Source of the DNA: 2-12-FULL-60-25 sp003576745
GTDB taxonomy: Bacteria > Patescibacteriota > Patescibacteriia > 2-12-FULL-60-25
NCBI GenBank assembly: GCA_030272835.1
Contig: SZOQ01000008.1
Coordinates: 4,734-68,733, forward strand
Direction: 5' to 3'
DNA length: 64,000 bases
In this document: piece by piece, positions 56,590 to 64,000 of the stretch
How the letters are laid out: each line of letters opens with the position of its first letter
Position numbering within the stretch: position 1 is the first letter of the stretch
Translations under genes and position numbers: made by a program
Notes under the pieces: model-generated
What the model saw: only the letters and a program-made list of their open reading frames with translations
Database searches by the model: none
What the model was told of the DNA's origin: nothing

Positions 56590-56655
56590 ATCGTACAAAA
56601 ACCGGCCCCGAGACGCCAGCAGGTACTGGCAGGGAGCCGGCTTTATATGGAATCG
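56590..56655 (-). promoter_or_regulatory. leader hairpin upstream of the endonuclease Q-like gene
   Basis: On the minus strand AAGCCGGC...GCCGGTTTTTG, with an inner GCCAG/CTGGC hairpin, precedes the ATG by about 12 nt. TTGGTC-16-TATAAA lies upstream (about 56650-56680). This could be an attenuator or a small RNA, with a separate leaderless promoter (TACGAT) for the gene. Confidence 0.4.
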
Positions 56656-56705
56656 GCGTACAGGACCAACCCTTGGCCGTATGCCGATCCTGGAGCTGTG
56701 CTCCA

Positions 56706-56792
56706 ATGATGTACTATTTGTACATAGTTCTGTTTTTGTATTTTGTTTTCGCAATCGGTAATGGCCCGATTGGTACTATCATCGTACCGTAA
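56706..56792 (+). CDS. possible 28-aa membrane peptide
   Basis: ATG-ATG start, with hydrophobic MMYYLYIVLFLYFVFAIGNG as nearly the whole chain. Purine tract GGAG lies 8 nt before it inside a small hairpin. Could be a type I toxin-like peptide or chance. Confidence 0.25.
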   Translation: MMYYLYIVLFLYFVFAIGNGPIGTIIVP

Positions 56793-56812
56793 CAGAATGA
56801 TGAATGGCCATG

Positions 56813-56853
56813 ATATAACAATTTCCGCTTCATTGAGCGGAAATTGTTATTTT
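56813..56853. terminator. bidirectional terminator
   Basis: AACAATTTCCGCT and AGCGGAAATTGTT arms, flanked by A/T; downstream of the 136-aa gene on the minus strand. Confidence 0.9.
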
Positions 56854-56879
56854 CTGACTTTTGAATAACTTGTGGATAA

Positions 56880-57290
56880 CTACTTCTTTTCGTATTGCTG
56901 TATGGCATTGGCCACCTTTCCGTCTGCTTTTAGGGTTTCTATGAAAAGAATCTGGGATTTCATGATTTCCATGCGATCTTCCGGAGTATGCAGCTCGGTT
57001 CCGAGCTTAACAAGCTCCGTATCCGTAACCGTAGGGCTATCGGGCGCCAAATCACGCTTTGCCCTCGGATAAAACACGCGCTCCAGCACAATGGTTTCCT
57101 TGGTGGACTTGGTCAAATTGCCGAAATACACCTGCCCATTCGTTAAAAAGACGGCCCTGAATGCCTCCCTGTCTCCGTTTGCCGAGAGCATCTCCGACCC
57201 CCGCAATAAGGCTCCGGATAAAAGAAGGGCAAGAAATACGGCCAAGAATACTCCCAGGGAAAAGATGAGATGCTTTTGCTGTTCCTCCAT
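56880..57290 (-). CDS. hypothetical single-span membrane protein (136 aa)
   Basis: N-terminal helix (LIFSLGVFLAVFLALLLSGALL), then a soluble domain beginning AFRAVFLTNGQVYFGNLTKST and ending in a coiled helix (RMEIMKSQILFIETLKADGKV). Its middle resembles the small membrane proteins often seen beside LytR_C genes in CPR; function unknown. It begins 12 nt after the upstream gene's stop, so is in one operon with it. Confidence 0.7.
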   Translation of the reverse strand: MEEQQKHLIFSLGVFLAVFLALLLSGALLRGSEMLSANGDREAFRAVFLTNGQVYFGNLTKSTKETIVLERVFYPRAKRDLAPDSPTVTDTELVKLGTELHTPEDRMEIMKSQILFIETLKADGKVANAIQQYEKK

Positions 57291-57302
57291 ACATTCGTGA
57301 AT

Positions 57303-58052
57303 TTACAGGCTCACGTCTCGGCCGATGAGAATGAGAATATCGGCCGTTGTTGCGCGTTCCGTATCCGGAAGAACCGATGTTGCCTGTGCCTCGGGAATGG
57401 CTTCCGCCAGCGCGGTTATGGCATTCGCCACCGCCCCTCCCGTAAGGTCAATAATCAACGTTTCCTCATACACCGCACCCGCGTCCCCGATGGAAATAAC
57501 GGTCATGCCGCTTTCCCTCAAGGTGGTGCGGAGCCTGGATGCGGCGCCGGCCACGCGGGACCCGTTCCGTATTTCGATATTCGCCTGTTTTTCCGGTTCG
57601 CTTGGTGTGGAGGTTGGCTGCTGGGAAAGGTCGGGCGGTATGGACGTCATTACAGCGACAAGCTTGTCCTTCGTGGGAGAATAGACCACGGCTTTGTCGC
57701 TCCAAATGAGGACTTTGTCCCCCTGCTCCGCATCTTTATAGAACACGGGATTGTTCTGCCGCACGAGATCAATATTCGTAATGGTAGCGACATAGGGCGC
57801 TTCATTTGGATTCACGAGAAGATGCCGCGATACCTTCGTAACTATGCTTTCGACCTCCTGCTGCATGTCCTCGGTTTTTGCCACGGGGACGGCCTGCCGC
57901 TGCGGCGCGGCTTTATTCGGCTGCGTAAGAAGGAGATACAGGGCCGCGGCGGCCATGGCAACCACAAGGATGAGAAGAATAAGCGGTTGCGTAAAAAATG
58001 GCGTGCGCGGTGCTTGAACAGGCGCTTTCGCGCTTACACGTTTCACTGGCAT
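57303..58052 (-). CDS. LytR C-terminal domain membrane protein
   Basis: 249 aa. One membrane helix (PLILLILVVAMAAAALYLLL), an extracytoplasmic region of about 110 residues, a Pro/Ser linker, and a LytR_C-type domain (IEIRNGSRVAGAASRLRTTLRESGMTVISIGDAG ... ADILILIGRDVSL). The family is linked to cell-wall polymer attachment and septum control, but lone LytR_C proteins have no known activity. TGA-TATACT ends 9 nt before the ATG (58062-58067). Confidence 0.82.
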   Translation of the reverse strand: MPVKRVSAKAPVQAPRTPFFTQPLILLILVVAMAAAALYLLLTQPNKAAPQRQAVPVAKTEDMQQEVESIVTKVSRHLLVNPNEAPYVATITNIDLVRQNNPVFYKDAEQGDKVLIWSDKAVVYSPTKDKLVAVMTSIPPDLSQQPTSTPSEPEKQANIEIRNGSRVAGAASRLRTTLRESGMTVISIGDAGAVYEETLIIDLTGGAVANAITALAEAIPEAQATSVLPDTERATTADILILIGRDVSL

Positions 58053-58061
58053 ATTAGGAAG

Positions 58062-58067
58062 AGTATA
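58062..58067 (-). promoter_or_regulatory. extended -10 of LytR_C gene
   Basis: TGA-TATACT on the minus strand, 9 nt before the ATG. Confidence 0.5.
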
Positions 58068-58144
58068 TCACATCTTTTTGACAATTGTGCGCGCATGTGG
58101 AGAACGCCGCTATCGAAACGACGGAAGAAGAGAATGCGTCGCTC

Positions 58145-61100
58145 TTATGCGCCCGGATCCGGAGCCGTAAATTCACTTTCAACAGGTTCAGATTGGGCAT
58201 CGGTTTCGGCCGGCGTTTCGCTTCCGAATGCCTGAGTCGTTTCCGTTTGAATTTCGGTAGCGCTATCGGGTGGCGTTAAATTTTCCACCGGGTCAGGAGA
58301 CGGGGAAACCGGGATTACGGTGGTTATCCCTTTCTTGCCTTTTTTGATAATGACGTCGGAAGCATCCGCTTCGGCGGAAACATTATCGTCCGCGAGTGCC
58401 GGAGCGGCTGTTCCGCGCCACGTGCTTTGCTCCGACACTTTTCCATAGGTGCCGTCCGAAATATAGATATACGGTTCATTCACGGCGGTCACAGCCCACG
58501 AGAATGTAATGTCGTATTCCGTTTCTTTTTCGCTCAAGATAATGGAGAATCCTTCCTCGCTGATTCCGGAAATCCAATACCGTCCCTTTACTTCGTTTTG
58601 CGGGGTAACCGTTACCACCGGCGGATACAGATAATGATCGCGGAACGACACCTGCACCTGTTTATCGCCGGCAAGCAGAGTGGCAAGGCCCGCGGCATCC
58701 TCGCCCTGATACACATGTTTCAGGATAAGAACATCCCCGTTGAATTTTGCCGGTTCAAGCACCACCACCGGCTTGTCGAATTCCACCGCTCCCTGAACGC
58801 TCACGCTGAAATAGTCTGCAACCGTATAGCTATTGAATGTTATGTTCTTTTCAGGTTCGGATGCGGATACCACCGTTACCTCTGTTTCCGCGGTGCTTGT
58901 GGCGGCGGCAAAGCGCGCCATAGGCGGCGGAAGGAATACGAAATGGGGCGCATACCCTATTTTCCGTTGTCCGCTTCCGCCAAAGCTCTCGGCCGCAATG
59001 CCCACGATTTGCCCGTATTCCGAGGCCTTGGCCGCCTTGCCGTCCTCGGACATCACAAGGAGATCGCCCGAATATACGGGTCCCTGAACAAGAATACGTT
59101 CATCCCCTTCGCGTTCGGCAAGTATCGTCTGAATATCCGCGGGGGAAAGCACCGGCGGCACTGTGACGCTCTCGTCTTCCTTGGCATCCGGTCCTAGGTA
59201 ATACATATTCTGCACAAAGGTCATCACGGTCATGCGGAATGGCTCATCCTTCGGCGACTCCTGGCTTTCCGGCAGGGGATCCCAATTGCTCATGGCGCGG
59301 CCAATGGTGTATCCGGCTTCCGTCGCCTTTTCCGCCATTCCCGGATGCGTCTTTGACGCGCGCAGCCAGTCCCCGCGCTTTACCGGCTCGGAATTGGGCG
59401 CGATTTTAACGGGTACGCGGCCTTTTAGAGCCACGAGACGGCCATTCACGGACGGCTGGCCGAGCACTTTGCCGGGATTCGTGGAAATAATTCCAATGGC
59501 GTCCGCGGGATTGTGCGCTTTTACGATATGCTCATCATGATCCGGATCAATGGCAACCACGTCGCCCCAGCCAATGCTCTGATCATAGGTTGGATAGTAT
59601 TCCGCAAGGTCCACGCCGGCATTGTTGAGCTTTACATAAAGAGTAAGCACCGTATCATTCGCGCTCGATGGCAGAAGGCCGGAGAAATTGCGGATGGCGC
59701 TCAAACTGGTATTCGCATCGAAGGCGTCCGTACACGATGCGGTGGATGTTGTTTGTCCGTTCGCGAGCGTAAGGGCGCAATTCGTGTTCGACGTGGTGGA
59801 ACTTGTCAGCCGGATGGTAAAGGTTTCGCCGTCATTTGTGCCGCTCGGTCCGGCATCCGCGGCAACCGTAAGTTTGCGAATGGATCCTCCGAAGCCCATA
59901 AGATACCCGGTGCCCGCATTTGTACCATCATGAATTTTCAGAAGTTCCCCGTTCGCGCCCGTGCCATTGTCCGACCAGGAAAGATTGATCACCGGATTCG
60001 ACTTGAGCTCATTGATGGCGCCGATAATGCTCTTGGCCGTAAAGGAAGCATCGAGGCCCGTTTCCCCTGCTTCGGCAAGCGCGATGGCTTCCGCAAGATG
60101 CTGATCTTTGAGGGTGAGTCCGCTCGCAGCTTCGATGGTGGTTGTGCCGGATAAACTCCGGATTGCATCGGTAACGATAGCGGTGGCAGTTACCGTGCCC
60201 GTGATAATGCCCGTGGAAGAAACATTCCCGGCCACCGTGAGGCGCTCCGTGGGTGTGGCATTGCCGATAGCTACATAGCCTTCCAGTGCGCCCGAACCGA
60301 GCATCCGGAATGAATATGACCCATTCAGGATGTCGGAAAGCGTCTTCATAAAGATATCGCCGCCCAAGGCCGCCAAGCCCACATGACTGCCATTGCTCAT
60401 GTCGCCGTACAAATACACGCTGTTCGCGATGCCCGGCAGGGCGGCGTAATTGTCGCCGAGCGCAGCCACGCCGCCACGGTTTATACCGCCGATTCCGAGT
60501 TTCATGAGCGCCGTGGAGTTTGTGGCATCCAGCGTATTCATAACATTCATAGCGTAATCGCCATCTAATGCGCCGCTCACATCAAGGGCATTTGCCGGAT
60601 TCAAGGTCCCAATGCCCACATTGCCATTCGTGAGAATGGACAAACGCTCGGATCCGCCTATGTCCGAGATGGAGAAGTGGCCATCGCCGGACTGGGACAG
60701 CTTCCATGTGGACGTACCCACATACACTTCGGACGCCCACAACTGTGCCCAGCGCGTGCTGGATGAACCGAGCGAATAGGTATTCGTTTCCGCCGGATTA
60801 AAGTCGCCCGTGCTCGTGCCGCCGCCGAACTGGAGCGGCAATGTGGTGCTGGCGCCATTCAGGGCGATGGCGTCGAGCGTAAGGCCGTTCGCGGTGGTGG
60901 ATACCGCCTGGAGGACCGCGTCGAGGTCGGCCAGGACGCCCTGCACGCTCGTGGCATTCGAGAACATAAAGGCATCGAAGACGCCAACCAAACTGGCGCC
61001 CGAATTCGTGCCTGTAGTGCCTACGGCATCGAGCCGTATTCCGTTCAGCGACAAATAGGAGGCGAGATTCAGCGAAGTCCCAGATGCATTCGTGAATATC

Positions 61101-64000
61101 AGACTCTGCAAATCCGTTGCGCCCGTTGCCGTAAGGTCTGAAACGGTTAATCCGCCGTAGAACGTGACAGCGTCCGTGGACGTGGCGCCTTGGCCAGTAA
61201 CCTCCGCAAGCGTGGGCGTAGCAGAACCCCCGAGCGCGGGACAGTTGGTTCCGTCCTGGAGACACACATTCACCCCGCCCACGGTAAGACCGCTCGAGAA
61301 CTCGGCGCTCGTGGCGGACACAGAGCCTAAGAACGTATTCACGCCCTCGCCAGCAAAATATGCCGTGCCCGTTGCATAGATATTTCCGGCAACGGTCAAA
61401 ATCTCCACCGCATCGATAATGCCGATAGTCACATTGCCGGCATCATCAATGCGCATGCGTTCATTTTCGGCGAGCGTGCCCGCGGTATGGAAAATAAGTG
61501 ATGATCCAGATGCCGTTCCGATAGTGAGATTGGCGCCGTAGGTATAGAGATAGGCGTCATTCGGTCCGGTAATACTGAATTCTGGATTATCGTAATTCGA
61601 ACTGTTGATGCCAAGGTCCACATACCATTCGTAATCGTTTCCGATATCATTTGTTGCCACATAATCCGTAGACGCATTCGTGCCGCTGGAAATATTCTGT
61701 ACATTTATCTGCAAATACGTGTCCATATCGCCTTGGAACTGAGCAATGGCCGATTCGCCTACGGGCGGCAGATCTATTTGCCCAACGCTCAAATAGCCAA
61801 TGGCACGGAGGGTCTGATAGGCGCCATTATCCGTGGGCATGTAGTTGCCGGTTTGGACGGAAACAAGCACGGTGCCCGTAGCAGATGACGTAGCAACACC
61901 CTCCGGAACCACAAAGTTCTGGAGCGCCCTGCCCACAATGGGGCCGGGTCCCGTAGCTCGCATGGCATAGCCCGCGGTGCTAGCGCTGGTGAGCGAATCG
62001 CCAATATTCACAATGCCGTTTTCCGCGCTGAATTTTACGGGCACGCGCCCTGCCAAAGCCACGCTCACAAATCCCTCCTTGTCTTCCTGACCGAGCGTAA
62101 AGGCCGGCTTGGTAGAAATAATGCCGATCAGGCGGGGATCATATGAGCGAGTGCTGCGTATTACGGCATTGCCCGACTCTGTGTTGATGGACACCACATC
62201 CCCGTTCTCAAGACCGGTTTCTCCTGCCGGGAATTGTTCCGCCACATCATAGGCCCCGGCTTCGGTAATAATGCCGTGGGAGAATTTGAAGACGCCGGTA
62301 AGAATCTCGGCCACGGATCCCTGTCCCTGCGTATTAAAGGACTGCTGTTCAAACCACAAATCGCCCGTGGAAGAACCGGCATTGAATTTGAGGTTTTGCG
62401 ATGCCGTACGACCGATGCGATTGTAGAATATCTGGCCATTGCCCGTGCTGTTTCCGCGACCGGCATAAATAACGCCATTAAAGTTGGCAAAGGCATAGGT
62501 GGCCTCAAAGCCTGTGCCCGGATCCGATGTGCTTGCGAATGAAATATTGAATTGGTGGATTTGCCCCTCGCCCGCGGTATTGCCTTCATATCCCACCCAC
62601 AAACTACCGGCATAGGTGGAAAGGGCCATGGCACGTTCAATGCCCGTGTCGATCGCCGTGCTAAAGTCCGCGCCATTGTCGCAGAGCGCGCGGTTTCCGG
62701 CTGAAGCCGGTGTGCACTGTATCACGTCTCCCTCGCCCGCATCATTGCCCTGCGCCAAATAAAGATTGCCATTATAGACGGCGCCGGCATTAAATTCGTC
62801 CGCGGCAAGGTTCACGGCTTGAGACCAATCGGATTTTGAATCGCAACGATCTGTATTTCCGGCTATTGTCGGATTGCACACGTACGGGTCTCCATCGCCA
62901 TTGCCGTCGCCGATGAGCGCATACATGCGGTTCAGGTAGACGACCAGTTCGAAACCGCGATTGTATCCTGATGCGCCAATATCCACCTCGGTCCAGTCTC
63001 CGCTGTCGCAGGTTTCGGCGTTGCCGGTGGACGCAGGGTTGCACACGAGCACGCGGACGGATCCGTTCGTATTCGAGTCCCCGATGGCGTACAAATAGCC
63101 CTGATACGGCACAAAATGATGAATGACATTCCTTGTAGTTGTCACGGATACGCTCCAGTCTCCGCTGTCGCATTTTAGGGCATTGCCCGTGGTGGACGGG
63201 GAACAGCGGCGAATTATGCCCTTGCCTGCTCCTTCGCCTTCTGCGGCATACAGGTGGCGGTTATATACGGCGAGGCCGTACACGGCATTGGCGGACGTAT
63301 TGTTATATGACACCGACCAATCCGATGCAGAGTCGCAAAGCGACTGATCGCCCGCAATCGTGGGATCACATACCTGAATATCACCGTCTCCGGCATCGTC
63401 TCCCTGACCGGCATACAGATAGCCGTTAAAGCCCTGCAGAGAACGAATGGATTCAATGCCGGTTGCGGTAATGGGTGCCGTGAGCCATCCGGTGGACGTG
63501 GTGACATCCGCCGAATCGAGCAAAATGGTTCCTTGGCTTGTCAGTCCCGACCCTTGAGGAATATTGAGCGTGCCCGTGACGGTCAAATTGGTAAACGTGG
63601 CGCTGTGCCCTAAAAGATAGGAAACATACAAACTCGTGGAGGTGACATTTCCAAAATTGGCGTTCAAAACATACAAGGAGGTTCCCGTGGCGCCCACAAA
63701 GAGCAAATTCGTAACATACAAATTGGTGCTCGTGGTATTCGTGCCCGTGGCATTGGTCCACACGATGTTCGTGACGGTGGAATTGGTAAATATCCCGTTT
63801 GTTGCGAAGACATTGGTGGCCGTTGCGTTCGTAAAGGCCGCATTGGTCACAAAGACATTTGTGCCCGTAGCATTGGTCCATGCGGCGTTGGTAGTAAAGA
63901 GATTCGTACTTGTGACATTGGCAAAGCTCGCCTCTGTGGCAGAAAGATTGGTGGAGGTGACAGAGACGGCCGAGAGGCCAAGCCAGCGGAAGCTTGCGGT
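58145..64000 (-). CDS. giant surface protein (at least 1951 aa), 5' end beyond window
   Basis: Open to the right edge. From the edge inward it has about 140 residues of Thr/Asn repeats (TNATGTN, TNVFATNG), likely a beta-helical stalk. About 62411-63430 encode seven repeats of 44-56 residues with the pattern NGYLYAGQGDDAGDGDI and CDS..DWS plus Cys pairs, consistent with a seven-bladed propeller. Two domains with IGIISTKPAFTLGQ/IGIISTNPGKVLG and ALAGRVPVK/ALKGRVPVK follow, as in large CPR fibre proteins. Further stalk repeats (GTSLYVLNANFGNVTSTSL type) and a C-terminal beta domain (TFNSYTVADYFSVSVQGAV, RYWISGISEEGFSII) end in a Glu/Pro/Thr tail. No enzyme motif. Confidence 0.85.
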   Translation of the reverse strand, partial: TASFRWLGLSAVSVTSTNLSATEASFANVTSTNLFTTNAAWTNATGTNVFVTNAAFTNATATNVFATNGIFTNSTVTNIVWTNATGTNTTSTNLYVTNLLFVGATGTSLYVLNANFGNVTSTSLYVSYLLGHSATFTNLTVTGTLNIPQGSGLTSQGTILLDSADVTTSTGWLTAPITATGIESIRSLQGFNGYLYAGQGDDAGDGDIQVCDPTIAGDQSLCDSASDWSVSYNNTSANAVYGLAVYNRHLYAAEGEGAGKGIIRRCSPSTTGNALKCDSGDWSVSVTTTRNVIHHFVPYQGYLYAIGDSNTNGSVRVLVCNPASTGNAETCDSGDWTEVDIGASGYNRGFELVVYLNRMYALIGDGNGDGDPYVCNPTIAGNTDRCDSKSDWSQAVNLAADEFNAGAVYNGNLYLAQGNDAGEGDVIQCTPASAGNRALCDNGADFSTAIDTGIERAMALSTYAGSLWVGYEGNTAGEGQIHQFNISFASTSDPGTGFEATYAFANFNGVIYAGRGNSTGNGQIFYNRIGRTASQNLKFNAGSSTGDLWFEQQSFNTQGQGSVAEILTGVFKFSHGIITEAGAYDVAEQFPAGETGLENGDVVSINTESGNAVIRSTRSYDPRLIGIISTKPAFTLGQEDKEGFVSVALAGRVPVKFSAENGIVNIGDSLTSASTAGYAMRATGPGPIVGRALQNFVVPEGVATSSATGTVLVSVQTGNYMPTDNGAYQTLRAIGYLSVGQIDLPPVGESAIAQFQGDMDTYLQINVQNISSGTNASTDYVATNDIGNDYEWYVDLGINSSNYDNPEFSITGPNDAYLYTYGANLTIGTASGSSLIFHTAGTLAENERMRIDDAGNVTIGIIDAVEILTVAGNIYATGTAYFAGEGVNTFLGSVSATSAEFSSGLTVGGVNVCLQDGTNCPALGGSATPTLAEVTGQGATSTDAVTFYGGLTVSDLTATGATDLQSLIFTNASGTSLNLASYLSLNGIRLDAVGTTGTNSGASLVGVFDAFMFSNATSVQGVLADLDAVLQAVSTTANGLTLDAIALNGASTTLPLQFGGGTSTGDFNPAETNTYSLGSSSTRWAQLWASEVYVGTSTWKLSQSGDGHFSISDIGGSERLSILTNGNVGIGTLNPANALDVSGALDGDYAMNVMNTLDATNSTALMKLGIGGINRGGVAALGDNYAALPGIANSVYLYGDMSNGSHVGLAALGGDIFMKTLSDILNGSYSFRMLGSGALEGYVAIGNATPTERLTVAGNVSSTGIITGTVTATAIVTDAIRSLSGTTTIEAASGLTLKDQHLAEAIALAEAGETGLDASFTAKSIIGAINELKSNPVINLSWSDNGTGANGELLKIHDGTNAGTGYLMGFGGSIRKLTVAADAGPSGTNDGETFTIRLTSSTTSNTNCALTLANGQTTSTASCTDAFDANTSLSAIRNFSGLLPSSANDTVLTLYVKLNNAGVDLAEYYPTYDQSIGWGDVVAIDPDHDEHIVKAHNPADAIGIISTNPGKVLGQPSVNGRLVALKGRVPVKIAPNSEPVKRGDWLRASKTHPGMAEKATEAGYTIGRAMSNWDPLPESQESPKDEPFRMTVMTFVQNMYYLGPDAKEDESVTVPPVLSPADIQTILAEREGDERILVQGPVYSGDLLVMSEDGKAAKASEYGQIVGIAAESFGGSGQRKIGYAPHFVFLPPPMARFAAATSTAETEVTVVSASEPEKNITFNSYTVADYFSVSVQGAVEFDKPVVVLEPAKFNGDVLILKHVYQGEDAAGLATLLAGDKQVQVSFRDHYLYPPVVTVTPQNEVKGRYWISGISEEGFSIILSEKETEYDITFSWAVTAVNEPYIYISDGTYGKVSEQSTWRGTAAPALADDNVSAEADASDVIIKKGKKGITTVIPVSPSPDPVENLTPPDSATEIQTETTQAFGSETPAETDAQSEPVESEFTAPDPGA

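Noticed and set aside
56714..56908. 64-codon minus-strand frame
   Set aside because: Runs through the bidirectional terminator at 56813-56853 and has no start signal.

Overview
The window reads as a chromosome segment of a Candidate Phyla Radiation (Patescibacteria) bacterium with moderately high GC. Several things point that way: a short ProRS of 423 aa, an IF-2 with a reduced N-terminus, single-gene islands of translation factors, PilT, DUF4349, DUF2207 and LytR_C proteins, and a set of secreted proteins sharing the aromatic 'FPNEKTYFTWY' module that recurs in CPR genomes. I cannot name the class from sequence alone. The standard code applies: all three stops are used and TGA acts as a stop.

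Layout. 1-8.6 kb is a leftward block: an unknown 201-aa protein, trmD, a KhpA-type KH protein, rpsP, an unknown 273-aa protein, glutamate dehydrogenase, trxB, trxA and infB. truB (8.9 kb) faces right. 9.6-11.9 kb is almost gene-free: a decayed membrane-protein gene, a strong promoter driving apparently non-coding RNA, two related hairpin elements, a tRNA-like 3' end with encoded CCA, and two small acidic proteins. 11.9-17.8 kb holds a GT-C membrane protein, rny-ymdB, HU and pilT. 17.9-27.3 kb is mainly leftward: proS, tRNA-Lys, a FemAB transferase with a lipoprotein, ruvA, a Ser/Thr kinase and ileS; a Cys-rich protein and tRNA-Arg run rightward. 27.5-37.7 kb carries sugar-phosphate metabolism (rpiB, rpe, split transketolase, PfkB kinase, class II aldolase) around three secreted module proteins and a DUF4349 protein. 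37.9-45 kb has an acidic unknown, DUF2207, a second PfkB kinase, a BASS transporter and a 2-hydroxyacid dehydrogenase. 45.2-48.3 kb is a probable 3-kb island at tRNA-Ala (DUF5343, frameshifted Swt1-type HEPN, HNH nuclease, excisionase-like HTH) flanked by a 10-bp direct repeat. 48.6-56.6 kb holds cca, a TrmB-type regulator, Nudix, mutY, a Lys-rich 35-aa peptide and an endonuclease Q-like PHP protein. 56.9-64 kb is a LytR_C operon and a giant surface protein (at least 1951 aa) cut by the window edge.

Three genome-wide patterns stand out. (1) At least six intergenic regions are built from the same degenerate words (CTACGCAACTACG, GGTTCGGGTTACGGG, AAGGGCAAAGGGC, CTCACGACCCA) in the same order around a small conserved hairpin, and one runs into the trxB 3' end. 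(2) Most core genes appear leaderless, with a -10 hexamer 6-12 nt before the start codon. A second set, mostly unknown proteins, has canonical 17-nt-spaced promoters, a real leader and strong Shine-Dalgarno sequences. (3) Core metabolism is sparse (non-oxidative pentose phosphate and lower glycolysis pieces) while surface protein investment is large.
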